A stretch of DNA of 64,000 bases from Cellulomonas sp. APG4. GTDB taxonomy: Bacteria; Actinomycetota; Actinomycetes; Actinomycetales; Cellulomonadaceae. Below the pieces are notes generated by a model that did no database searches, was not told where the DNA came from, and saw nothing but the letters and a program-made list of their open reading frames with translations. Shown piece after piece: positions 7,850-16,596 of this stretch. The stretch spans positions 124,001-188,000 of the forward strand of contig NZ_JAACYI010000002.1 in NCBI RefSeq assembly GCF_009996735.1, read 5' to 3'. Made by a program: the position numbers and the translations under genes. Position 1 is the first letter of the stretch. Every line of letters begins with the position of its first letter.

Positions 7850-10800
7850 ATGTCCCCCACCGCCTCGTCGCCCGCCGTCGACCGCGCCCGGAGGTCGTCC
7901 GCGCGGCTCGTACGCGCGCTCTCCTTCGCCCTGGCACTCGTCGTGCTCGGCACGCCCGCCGCCCTCGTGCTGCCCAGCCCGGCCGCGGCGGCCCCGGCGA
8001 CGGTCGAGGCGAGCGGCCTGCCGTACGTCGACCCGCTGCTCGTCGGTGGCCGGTGGGCCGACGCCGACCTGACCGTCGCGTTCCCCGCGAGCGCCGCCGA
8101 GGTGGGGGCCGACGCCCTGTACTTCAGTGCGTTGACGACGGCGGAGACCGGCGCGGTCGAGGCGCTGCTGAGCCGCTGGGCAGCGGTCTCGCGCCTGACC
8201 TTCACCCGGACGAGCGACGCGGCCGCCGCCGACCTGCGCGTGTACTGGCTCCACTCCCCCGACAACATCACGGCGCGGGCCTCGGACTTCCCCGGGCCGG
8301 ACACCACGCACGTGGACGTGCAGCTCGGCGCGGCGATCAACGGCGCGGACCTCGCCCGACCGGGCTCGTACTCGTCGTTCACGGCGCTGCACGAGATCGG
8401 GCACGCCCTGGGGCTCAAGCACCCGCACACCGCCGTGGACGGCTTCCCCGCCGCGGCACCCGAGACCGACGGCGTCCCGCTCAGCGTCATGAGCTTCCGC
8501 TCCTACGTCGCGGGGCCGGTCAGCAGCTACTCGCTCGCCGACGGCAGCTACCCGACCGGGCCCATGCTGCACGACGTCGCCGCGCTGCAGCACCTGTACG
8601 GCAGCTCGGGCCAGAACGCGGGCGACACCACGTACAGCTTCGACCCGACGGCTCCCGTCATCCTGATGACGGTCTGGGACGCCGGCGGCTCGGACACGTA
8701 CAACTTCTTCTCCTACGCGACGGACCTGCGCGTCGACCTGCGCCCGGGCGGCTGGACGGACCTGGGCGGGCAGCACGCCGTGCTCGACACGGCCGACGGC
8801 AGGACGCACGACGCCAACGTCGCCACCGCCTACGCGCCCGCCGACGCACCGGGGGCCCTGATCGAGAACGTCGTCGCCGGCTCGGGCGACGACGTGCTGA
8901 TCGGCAACTCCGCCGACAACCGGTTCACCGGTCGCGGCGGCGACGACGTGGTGGTCCTCGACGCCTCGTCGCCGAACGGGACGGACACGGTGACGGACCT
9001 CTCCGTGGGGGACGCCGTCGAGGTGCGCGACCTCGCCGCACCGGGTGAGCCGGTCCAGCCGCTCGTCGACGTCAGCACGGGGACGGGCGCGTCGGTCGCC
9101 CGCGGCCAGGTCGAGGTCGAGCAGGCTCCCGGGCGCCTGCACGTCCACATCGGGCTCGACGACGCCGCCGGCGCGGATGCGACGGTCGTGCTGCCGGGCA
9201 CCGCGACACCCGCGTCCGTGGTCGCCACCGGAGGCCGGCTCGAGCTGGTCCCCGCGCCTCCGCCCGCCCCGACGGATCTCCGCCTCGTCGAGGCGAGCGA
9301 CACAGGTACCCCGCACGACGGCGTGACGAGCGCCACGACGCCGGTCGTCACCGGCACGGCGTGGCCCGGCAGCACGGTCACGCTGCGCGACGGCGGGACG
9401 ACCGTCGGAACCACGACGGCCACCGGCACCGGTGCGTGGCAGCTCACGACGAACCCGCTCGCTGAGGGCGACCACACGCTGACGGCCACGGCCACCGCCG
9501 CCGTCCTCGGCGTCACCCTGACCTCGGGCGCGAGCCCGGCCCTCGCGGTCGTGGTGGACACGACCGCGCCGTCCGCCCCGTCGCTCGACCCGCTCCCGGT
9601 GCGGGCCACCCAGACGGCGAGCACGACCGTCGGCACCATGAGCGCCGACGACGGCGGCCGGCCCGTGACCTTCGAGCTCGGTGCGGGCGGCGCCGACGAC
9701 ACGCTGTTCGACCTCGACGGGACGAGGCTCGTGCTGCGCGACCCGGCGGCGGCCGGCCCGGGCGACCTGCACGTGCGCGTGACCGCGGTCGACGAGGCGG
9801 GCAACGCCACCTCGTCGGGCTTCGTTGTGCCGGTGCTGCCCAACGCGCTCCCCCGGCTCACGGGCGTGCCCACGACGCCGCAGGCGGCCGTCACCGGCCA
9901 GGCCGCATCGCTCGCGCCGCTCGCCGTCACCGACGCCGACGGGGATCGCCTGACGCTCACGCTCACCCCGACGAACGCTCGCGTCACGGGACTCGTCCCC
10001 GGCACGTCGGGCGGCGTGACCACCCTCGTGAACGGGTCCGGCTGGACGCTCGAAGGCACGCCGTCCGCCGTCGACGGCGCCGTCGCGCGTGCCGGCCTCG
10101 TCCCGACCGCCCCCGGCGCGGCGACGCTGGCCCTGTCGGTCGACGACGGCTTCGGCGGGCGCGACACCGCCGTGTGGCGGCTCGCGGCGACCTCGGCGCA
10201 GGTCGTGACCGCCCAACCGCGCGACGTGCGTGACGCGGTTCCGGGTGGCACGACCGAGCTGGCGGTCCGGGTCGCGGACGCCTCCGCGACCGCGACCGTC
10301 GTCTGGGAGCGTGCCGCGGCGGTCGACGGTCCGTGGCACGCGGTCCCGGGGGCTGCAGACCTCACCCTTCGCATCCCTGTGAGCGCGGACGACGCCGGCT
10401 GGTACCGGGCGACGCTCACGGGTACCGACGGCAGCGTCGTGGTGACGCGCGCCGCGCAGGTCACCGTGTGGTCGGTGACCGACCGTGTCGGCTCGGACCA
10501 CGAGGACGTCGCCGAGCGCTTCCCGGACGCGCGTGACGTGCACGACGTCGTCCCGGGCCTCGACCTGTCGACCCTGCCGGGCCGCGTGGACCTCGACGTG
10601 CCGTGGCACGCGGCGGACTCGGCGGTGACGGTCTACGCGTACTCCTCACCGCGCGAGCTGGGCACCTTCCCGGTGCGCGACGGCCGCGCGGTGCTCACCG
10701 ACCTCCCTCTCGAGGCCGGCGAGCACTACCTCGTGCTCGTGGGCGTCGACACGGCGCAGACCCTCGTGCTGCGCTACGACACCGCGGACGCCAGCAGGTC

Positions 10801-10960
10801 CTCGGGCGTCTCCACGGCGGCGTCGGGTGGGCGCGTCCTCGCGAGCACCGGGTTCGCAGCCGACTCGGCGATCGCCGCGGCGGCCGCGCTGGTCCTGGCA
10901 GGTGCACTCGTGCTCGTGATCGCCGCCCTGCGGCGCCGGGACCGGCCGCACGGCGCATAG
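7850..10960 (+). CDS. Secreted serralysin-like metalloprotease with RTX, Ig-like domains and LASTG sorting signal
   Basis: A 1036-residue multidomain surface protein. Residues 1-48 are a long Arg-rich signal peptide ending at a run of Ala. The metzincin catalytic domain has HEIGHALGLKH at 181-191 (zinc site HExxHxxGxxH) and a Met-turn (SVMSF) at Met214, as in M10 serralysins. Short RTX-like repeats (GSGDDVLIG, RGGDDVVVLD) at about 344-375 should bind calcium. Several Ig/cadherin-like beta domains fill about 475-900. The C-terminus has LASTG at 997-1001, a hydrophobic helix and RRRDR, a class E type sortase signal. Inference: a cell-wall-anchored peptidase. No sortase or inhibitor gene lies in the window. 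ATG 7850 is preferred over 7814 for the signal peptide. Confidence 0.88.
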   Translation: MSPTASSPAVDRARRSSARLVRALSFALALVVLGTPAALVLPSPAAAAPATVEASGLPYVDPLLVGGRWADADLTVAFPASAAEVGADALYFSALTTAETGAVEALLSRWAAVSRLTFTRTSDAAAADLRVYWLHSPDNITARASDFPGPDTTHVDVQLGAAINGADLARPGSYSSFTALHEIGHALGLKHPHTAVDGFPAAAPETDGVPLSVMSFRSYVAGPVSSYSLADGSYPTGPMLHDVAALQHLYGSSGQNAGDTTYSFDPTAPVILMTVWDAGGSDTYNFFSYATDLRVDLRPGGWTDLGGQHAVLDTADGRTHDANVATAYAPADAPGALIENVVAGSGDDVLIGNSADNRFTGRGGDDVVVLDASSPNGTDTVTDLSVGDAVEVRDLAAPGEPVQPLVDVSTGTGASVARGQVEVEQAPGRLHVHIGLDDAAGADATVVLPGTATPASVVATGGRLELVPAPPPAPTDLRLVEASDTGTPHDGVTSATTPVVTGTAWPGSTVTLRDGGTTVGTTTATGTGAWQLTTNPLAEGDHTLTATATAAVLGVTLTSGASPALAVVVDTTAPSAPSLDPLPVRATQTASTTVGTMSADDGGRPVTFELGAGGADDTLFDLDGTRLVLRDPAAAGPGDLHVRVTAVDEAGNATSSGFVVPVLPNALPRLTGVPTTPQAAVTGQAASLAPLAVTDADGDRLTLTLTPTNARVTGLVPGTSGGVTTLVNGSGWTLEGTPSAVDGAVARAGLVPTAPGAATLALSVDDGFGGRDTAVWRLAATSAQVVTAQPRDVRDAVPGGTTELAVRVADASATATVVWERAAAVDGPWHAVPGAADLTLRIPVSADDAGWYRATLTGTDGSVVVTRAAQVTVWSVTDRVGSDHEDVAERFPDARDVHDVVPGLDLSTLPGRVDLDVPWHAADSAVTVYAYSSPRELGTFPVRDGRAVLTDLPLEAGEHYLVLVGVDTAQTLVLRYDTADASRSSGVSTAASGGRVLASTGFAADSAIAAAAALVLAGALVLVIAALRRRDRPHGA

Positions 10961-11041
10961 ACGCAGCGCGGCCCCACCCCGGTCGCGGACACCCACCTCG
11001 GAGCCGAGACTGGTCGGACGCATCGAGGACGGGAGCACACC

Positions 11042-11527
11042 ATGCAGCGCAGATGGACGACCGTCACGTCGTGGACGGCGGCCCTCACCCTGGGCGTCGG
11101 CACGCTCGCCGCTTGCGGCCAGGAGGCACCGGAGCCGGGTGAGGACGTGACCGTGGCCGACGTCGCGGGGGCCGAGCTCGACGCGGGCGACGGAGAGACC
11201 GCGTGGATCGAGCGCCCGGTCACGGTGACCGGACAGGTGGTCCAGGTCCTCGACCCCGGCGCCTTCCTCATGGGTGACCCGGGCGTGCTGGAGCCGTCGG
11301 TGCTCGTGCTGAGCCCGCAGACGGACTTCACGGAGCTGGGCCTCGACATCACGGACCTGGTCGTCGAGGACGAGACGACCGTCGAGGTGTCGGGCACGGT
11401 GCGCCGGCTGTCGTTGGGCGAGTTCCAGGAGGACTACGAGATCCCCTACGACGAGAACGTCTTCGAGGAGTACGCAGGCGACGCCGTCATCGTCGCCGAT
11501 AGGCTCGTCGCCACCACGGCGGACTGA
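11042..11527 (+). CDS. Small lipoprotein of unknown function
   Basis: A 161-residue exported lipoprotein with signal residues 1-24 and lipobox TLAAC (Cys25). The mature part is acidic and mostly predicted beta strand: VTVTGQVVQVLDPGAFLMGD, a valine-rich VLVLSP strand and VEVSGTVRRL. The alternation of GQV and SGTV strands is reminiscent of OB-fold nucleic-acid or ligand-binding domains of the DUF4131/YgiW type, but no named family was recognised. A GGGAG ribosome-binding site lies 8 bases before the ATG. It stands downstream of the protease gene in the same direction, with an 81-base gap, and ends at a hairpin terminator. Confidence 0.75.
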   Translation: MQRRWTTVTSWTAALTLGVGTLAACGQEAPEPGEDVTVADVAGAELDAGDGETAWIERPVTVTGQVVQVLDPGAFLMGDPGVLEPSVLVLSPQTDFTELGLDITDLVVEDETTVEVSGTVRRLSLGEFQEDYEIPYDENVFEEYAGDAVIVADRLVATTAD

Positions 11528-11556
11528 CGAGCGGACTCACGACCTGAGCGAACCAC

Positions 11557-11595
11557 GAAGGCCCCCGACCACGTCTCCGCGGTTCAGGGGCCTTC
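11557..11595. terminator. Hairpin terminator between lipoprotein gene and tRNA-Leu
   Basis: GAAGGCCCC at 11557-11565 pairs perfectly with GGGGCCTTC at 11587-11595 around a 21-base loop. A further GACCT/AGGTC match lies outside. It separates the plus-strand lipoprotein gene from the minus-strand tRNA gene and can serve both. Confidence 0.65.
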
Positions 11596-11614
11596 AGGTC
11601 GCTGTCTCAACGAG

Positions 11615-11698
11615 TGTCCGGAGGGGGACTTGAACCCCCACGCCCTATACGGGCACTAGCACCTCAAGCTAGCGCGTCTGCCATTCCGCCACCCGGAC
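11615..11698 (-). tRNA. tRNA-Leu, anticodon GAG
   Basis: The minus strand folds as a complete 84-base class II tRNA. The acceptor arm pairs GTCCGGG with TCCGGAC and has A73 as discriminator. The anticodon stem CTAGC/GCTAG encloses the loop TTGAGGT, giving anticodon GAG for CUC/CUU leucine codons. A long variable arm (TGCCCGTATAGGGCG) and a GTTCAAGTCC T loop complete the leucine pattern. The 3' CCA is not encoded. TATCTT at 11744-11749 (minus strand) is a possible -10 element. Confidence 0.95.
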
Positions 11699-11837
11699 GA
11701 GTGGACCCGACGAACCCTTGCGGATCCCTCGAGCGCGGCAGCAAAGATAGCACGGTGTGGCGGGTCTGCTGACCTCGCGCCCAGGCGGCAGACTGGACGC
11801 CGGTGGGCGCCGTCGGCGCCTCGGGGGAAGGACGCAC

Positions 11838-13094
11838 ATGACCGAGCGGGACGACGCCTCCGGGGTCGAGACCGAGCGACCGAAGGCCAGCACACGCCAT
11901 CTGGCCGGGGCCACCCCGGCCGCGAAGCGTGTCGCCGGTGCGCGGCGCAACCCGTCGGTCGTCGGCTACGAGCAGTCCGCCCCGCAGTGGCTGCGCGCGA
12001 TGGCGGGCTGGTCGTGGCGGATCCTGGTGGTGATCGCCGCGATCGCCCTGGTCTTCTGGGCCACCGCCAAGGTGCTCCTCGTCTTCATCGCGGTGTTCCT
12101 GGCGCTCGTGTTCACCGCCGTGCTGCGACCGGTGGTCAACGGCATGTCGCGCGTGATGCCTCGCGGGCTCGCGGTCGCGCTGTCGCTGATCGGCGCGGTG
12201 CTCGTGGTGCTGGGCCTGCTCACCTACGTGGGCTTCTCGGTGGCCGGCCAGTGGACCCGCCTGGGCGAGCAGTTCAACGTCGGCATCCAGGCGATCCTCG
12301 AGCTGCTCGAGTCGAGCCCCCTGCACCTGACGGTGACCAACGAGGACGTGCAGGGCTGGCTCGACCAGGCCCAGCAGTGGATCTCGGAGAACTCGAGCGA
12401 GATCGCGAGCCAGGCGTTGTCGAGCGCGAGCTCGGTGGGCCTCGTCTTCATGGTCCTCGCGCTCGCCACGTTCTGCACCGTCTTCTTCCTGAGCCGCGGC
12501 ATGGAGATGTGGGGCTGGTTCCTCAACCAGATCCCGTCGCGCATGCGTGAGTCCTGGTACATCGGCGGTGGGGTCGCCTGGTACACGTTCTCGGGCTACA
12601 CGCGCGGCACCGTGATCATCGCGGCGGCCGACGGCGTGCTCGCCGTGATCGCGCTGCTCATCCTCGGGGTACCGCTCGCCGCTCCCCTCGCGGTGCTCGT
12701 GTTCATCGGCGCGTTCATCCCGCTCATCGGCGCCCCGCTCGCGATGGTCATCGCGATGATCGTGGCCCTCGCCGCCAACGGTGTGGTCAACGCGATCCTC
12801 GTGGGCGTGGTCATCGCCCTCATCGGTCAGTTCGAGGGCCACATCCTGCAGCCCCTCGTGATGGGCAAGCAGGTGTCGCTGCACCCCGTGGTCGTCGCGC
12901 TGTCGGTCACCGGCGGGACGCTCGTCGCGGGCATCCTCGGGGCCGTGATCGCGGTGCCCCTCATCGCGGTGGCCTGGGCCGTGTTCGCGCGCCTGCGGCA
13001 CGTGGACCCGCCCACGGACCTCGCCCAGCTCGAGACTGCCGTCGGGCCTCCCGAGGTCGCGGCGGCACCGGCACGTGACGACGACGAGGAGTAG
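11838..13094 (+). CDS. AI-2E family membrane transporter
   Basis: A 418-residue integral membrane protein of the AI-2E/UPF0118 (TqsA, PerM) family, with a basic N-terminal cytoplasmic tail of about 50 residues, paired helices at about 55-100 and 110-140, a central soluble region, and four to five helices in the second half. The family signature GAFIPLIGAPLA and the ILQPLVMGKQVSLHPVVV block are present. Members export small molecules; the substrate cannot be inferred, and the link with autoinducer-2 does not hold for all. ATG 11838 follows GGAAGGA at good spacing. It converges with dnaE2 after only 17 bases. Confidence 0.9.
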   Translation: MTERDDASGVETERPKASTRHLAGATPAAKRVAGARRNPSVVGYEQSAPQWLRAMAGWSWRILVVIAAIALVFWATAKVLLVFIAVFLALVFTAVLRPVVNGMSRVMPRGLAVALSLIGAVLVVLGLLTYVGFSVAGQWTRLGEQFNVGIQAILELLESSPLHLTVTNEDVQGWLDQAQQWISENSSEIASQALSSASSVGLVFMVLALATFCTVFFLSRGMEMWGWFLNQIPSRMRESWYIGGGVAWYTFSGYTRGTVIIAAADGVLAVIALLILGVPLAAPLAVLVFIGAFIPLIGAPLAMVIAMIVALAANGVVNAILVGVVIALIGQFEGHILQPLVMGKQVSLHPVVVALSVTGGTLVAGILGAVIAVPLIAVAWAVFARLRHVDPPTDLAQLETAVGPPEVAAAPARDDDEE

Positions 13095-13111
13095 CCGCCC
13101 GGACGCGGCGG

Positions 13112-16100
13112 TCAGCGGAAGTCGCGCGACGTGCTCGGCACGCGCAGCGACAGCGGGGCCAGGTGCTCGGCGAGCAGGTTCGTCGCGCCGTCCGCGCGCT
13201 CGAGGCGTCCGCGCACCACGAGCGCGGGCGATCCGCGCGCGATGCGCCGGAACCGCTGCCACAGGCCCGCGGTGCAGATGATGTTGAGCAGCCCGGTCTC
13301 GTCCTCGAGGGACAGGAAGGTCACCCCCTGGGCCGTGCCCGGCCGCTGCCGGTGGGTCACGACCCCCGCGACCGCGACGCGCCGTCCGGGCTCGTGCACG
13401 AACGCCTGCTCGACCCGCAGCACCCCCGCCGCGTCGAGCCCCTCGCGCACGTACTGGGTCGGGTAGGAGTCCACCGACACCCCGGTGGCCCACACGTCCG
13501 CCATCGCGGTCTCGACCTCGCCCATGCCCGGCAGGGTGGGCGCCTCGATGCCGACGGCGACCCCCGGGAGGGTGTCGGGGCCCTCGAGCGCGAGCGCGCC
13601 CGCGGCCCACAACGCCTCGCGGCGCTCGACACCCAGGCTGCCGAGCGCACCCGCCGTGGCGAGGGACTCGAGCTGGGCCGTGCTGAGCCGCACACGTCGC
13701 ACGAGGTCACGCAGCCCCGCGAACGGACCGCCGTCCACGCGCTCGGCGACGAGCCGCTCGGCCACCTCCTCCCCCACCCCGCGCACCGACGCGAGGCCGA
13801 GGCGCACCGCGAGCGTGGGGTCGACGGCGAGCGCCACCTGACCAGGGCGGGTGCGGGTCCCGGGTGCGGACGGCTCGGCCGCTCTCCCCGACGGGGCAGT
13901 CGTGGGCCCGCCCACCCCCGAACCTGCCTCGTGCGACCCGTCCCGTCGAGGTGCGAGACGTTCGAGACCCGCGCGCACGCCCGAGGCCTGCACGTCGGGG
14001 CGCAGCACCGTCAGGCCGTGCCGCCGCGCGTCGGCGACAAGCGACTGCGGTGAGTAGAAGCCCATGGGCTGGGCCGCTAGCAGCCCGGCGTAGAAGGCCG
14101 CCGGGTGGCGCACCTTGAGCCAGGAGCTCGCGTAGACGAGGTAGGCGAACGAGTAGGCGTGGGACTCGGGGAAGCCGAAGTCCGCGAACGCCTTGAGCTT
14201 GTCGTAGACCTGCTCGCGCACCGCGGGGTCGTCGACACCGCGCGCGGCCATGCCCGTCATCAACCGCTCGCGCAGCGCCTCCATGCGCTCGACGGACCGC
14301 TTGGAGCCCATCGCCCGGCGCAGCTGGTCGGCCTCGGCACCCGAGAAACCCGCGACGTCGATGGCCATCTGCATCAGCTGCTCCTGGAACAGCGGCACGC
14401 CGTGGGTCTTGGCCAGGGAGGGTTCGAGCAGGGGGTGCAGGTAGGTGACGGGTTCACGCCCCCGCACCCGGTTGATGTACGGGTGCACCGAGCCGCCCTG
14501 GATGGGGCCGGGGCGGATGAGCGCGACCTCGATCACGATGTCGTAGAAGCGCCGCGGCTGGAGCCGTGGCAGCGTCGCCATCTGCGCGCGTGACTCGACC
14601 TGGAACACCCCCACCGTGTCAGCCGCGCACAGCAGGTCGTAGACCGCCGGGTCCTCCTGCGGCAGCGTGTGCAGCCCGAGCTCGACACCCTCGTGCTCGG
14701 CCACGAGGCCGAAGGCGATCCGCAGCGCGGAGAGCATGCCGAGCCCCAGCAGGTCGAACTTCACCAGGCCGGCGTCGGCGCAGTCGTCCTTGTCCCACTG
14801 GAGCACCGTGCGACCCGGCATCCGCGCCCACTCCACGGGGCACACCTCGATCACCGGGCGGTCGCACAGCACCATCCCACCCGAGTGGATGCCCAGGTGC
14901 CGCGGCAGCCGCAGCATGCGCTCGGCGAGGTCGATCACGGCCTCGGGCACGTGCGCCTCCTCGGCGGCCGACGGCGGCAGGTGCGCCGGCACCACGTCGT
15001 GCCCGTCGGCGGTAGGCGTGCCCGCGACGTCGAGCGGTCCCGGATGACCCGCGTGCGGGCGGTCGGGCGGTCCGTGGCCGAGCGGCCCCACGGGCGCGGC
15101 GCGCTCGAGCCGCCACCACGGGCTGGGGCGTTCCGGCCCCCGCAGCGAGCCCCAGCGCTCGATGCTCTTGCTCCACGCGTCCTGCTGCCCGACGTCGTAC
15201 CCGAGGGCGCGGGCGGCGTCGCGCACGGCCGAACGCGGACGGTAGGAGATGACGTTGGCGACCTGGGCTGCGTGCTCGCGGTCGAAGCGCTCGTAGACGT
15301 ACTGGATGACCTCCTCGCGACGCATCGACTCGATGTCGACGTCGATGTCCGGCGGGCCGTCGCGCTCGGGGGCCAGGAAGCGCTCGAAGAGCAGTCCGTG
15401 CCGCACCGCGTCGACGGCCGTGACCCCGAGGGCGTAGCAGACCGCCGAGTTGGCCGCCGAGCCGCGGCCCTGGGCGAGGATGCCGCGCTCACGGCAGAAC
15501 GCCACCAGGTCGTGGACGATGAGGAAGTACCCCGGGAAGCCGAGGCTCTCGATCACGTCGAGCTCGTGCGCGATCTGGCGGTAGGCGCCCGGCACCCGCT
15601 CGGCCTCGGGCGACCCGTACCGGTCGAGCGCGCCACGCCGCACGAGCTCGCGCAGCCAGCTGGCCTCGTCGTGGCCCGGCGGCACGGGGTAGGGCGGGAG
15701 GTCGGGAGCGACGAGCGCGAGGTCGAACGCGCACTCGGTGGCCAGCTGCGCCGCGGTCGCGACGGCCTGCGGGTACCGCCGGAAGCGCCACGCCATCTCG
15801 ACCGGCGAGCGCAGGTGCGCCCCCGTGCCACCGGGCAGCCACCCGTCGACGTCCTCGAGGCTCGAGCGGGCGCGCACCGCGGCGAGCGCCCCCGCGAGGT
15901 CGGCGTCGGCCGGGCGCGCGTAGTGGACGTTCCCCGTCGCCACGAGCGGCAGGTGTGCACGCCGCGCGAGCTCGGCGAGCGCGTCGACCCGCTCGGAGTC
16001 CCACGGGTCGCCCGTGTCGATCGCCTCGACCGCCACGTTCTCGCGGCCGAACAGCGCGACGAGCCGGTTGAGCTCGATGCGTGCGGCGTCCAGGTCGAGG

Positions 16101-16588
16101 GCGCGCCCGTCGCTCGGGTCCCCCAGGGCCTGTCGCACCGCACCCTTGCGGCAGCCGGTCAGCACGAGCCACTGACCGTCGGCGGCCTCGGCGAGCCGTT
16201 CGAGCCGGTGGTCCGCGGCGCCCTTGGTGCCGGTCACGAGGTGGGCCTGCGCGATCGCGCGGGACAGCGCGCGATAGCCGTCCGGGCCCCGGGCCAGCAC
16301 GACCAGGTGCGTCGCGCGCGGGTCGGGCGTCCCGGTGGGCGGGTCCAGCACGCCACCCGGTGCGGCGAGGTGCAGCTCGGCGCCGAAGACCGTCGGCAAC
16401 CCCACACGACGCGCGGCCTGCGCGAAGCGGACCACGCCGTACAGGCCCTCGTGGTCGGTCAGCGCCAGGGCCGAGAGGCCGAGCCGGTGGGCCTCGGTCA
16501 CGAGCTCCTCGGGCTGGCTGGCGCCGTCGAGGAAGCTGAAGGCCGAGTGGGCGTGCAGCTCGGCGTAGCGGGGGGCGTCGTCAGTCAT
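13112..16588 (-). CDS. dnaE2: Error-prone DNA polymerase III alpha subunit DnaE2
   Basis: A 1158-residue C-family polymerase. The PHP domain opens with ELHAHSAFSFLDGAS (10-24). The catalytic aspartates are in PDIDVD (413-418), preceded by the GRGSAANSAVCYALG loop, and GIHSGGM, QWDKDD, GVFQVESRAQM and FGFPESHAYSFA follow. A C-terminal OB fold begins near FVHEPGRRVAVAGVV. DnaE2 makes translesion DNA synthesis during SOS mutagenesis with ImuA' and ImuB, encoded immediately upstream (8-base gap). Two proline- and glycine-rich inserts, about 480-547 and 875-916, separate conserved blocks and look disordered. Expression should follow the LexA box at 19113. Confidence 0.96.
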   Translation of the reverse strand: MTDDAPRYAELHAHSAFSFLDGASQPEELVTEAHRLGLSALALTDHEGLYGVVRFAQAARRVGLPTVFGAELHLAAPGGVLDPPTGTPDPRATHLVVLARGPDGYRALSRAIAQAHLVTGTKGAADHRLERLAEAADGQWLVLTGCRKGAVRQALGDPSDGRALDLDAARIELNRLVALFGRENVAVEAIDTGDPWDSERVDALAELARRAHLPLVATGNVHYARPADADLAGALAAVRARSSLEDVDGWLPGGTGAHLRSPVEMAWRFRRYPQAVATAAQLATECAFDLALVAPDLPPYPVPPGHDEASWLRELVRRGALDRYGSPEAERVPGAYRQIAHELDVIESLGFPGYFLIVHDLVAFCRERGILAQGRGSAANSAVCYALGVTAVDAVRHGLLFERFLAPERDGPPDIDVDIESMRREEVIQYVYERFDREHAAQVANVISYRPRSAVRDAARALGYDVGQQDAWSKSIERWGSLRGPERPSPWWRLERAAPVGPLGHGPPDRPHAGHPGPLDVAGTPTADGHDVVPAHLPPSAAEEAHVPEAVIDLAERMLRLPRHLGIHSGGMVLCDRPVIEVCPVEWARMPGRTVLQWDKDDCADAGLVKFDLLGLGMLSALRIAFGLVAEHEGVELGLHTLPQEDPAVYDLLCAADTVGVFQVESRAQMATLPRLQPRRFYDIVIEVALIRPGPIQGGSVHPYINRVRGREPVTYLHPLLEPSLAKTHGVPLFQEQLMQMAIDVAGFSGAEADQLRRAMGSKRSVERMEALRERLMTGMAARGVDDPAVREQVYDKLKAFADFGFPESHAYSFAYLVYASSWLKVRHPAAFYAGLLAAQPMGFYSPQSLVADARRHGLTVLRPDVQASGVRAGLERLAPRRDGSHEAGSGVGGPTTAPSGRAAEPSAPGTRTRPGQVALAVDPTLAVRLGLASVRGVGEEVAERLVAERVDGGPFAGLRDLVRRVRLSTAQLESLATAGALGSLGVERREALWAAGALALEGPDTLPGVAVGIEAPTLPGMGEVETAMADVWATGVSVDSYPTQYVREGLDAAGVLRVEQAFVHEPGRRVAVAGVVTHRQRPGTAQGVTFLSLEDETGLLNIICTAGLWQRFRRIARGSPALVVRGRLERADGATNLLAEHLAPLSLRVPSTSRDFR

Positions 16589-16596
16589 GGCGCGCC

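Noticed and set aside
6704-10609. Minus-strand 1301-codon frame over the metalloprotease
   Set aside because: It is the antisense of a clear protease, made of Arg/Gly/Ala runs with no domain; an artefact of high GC.
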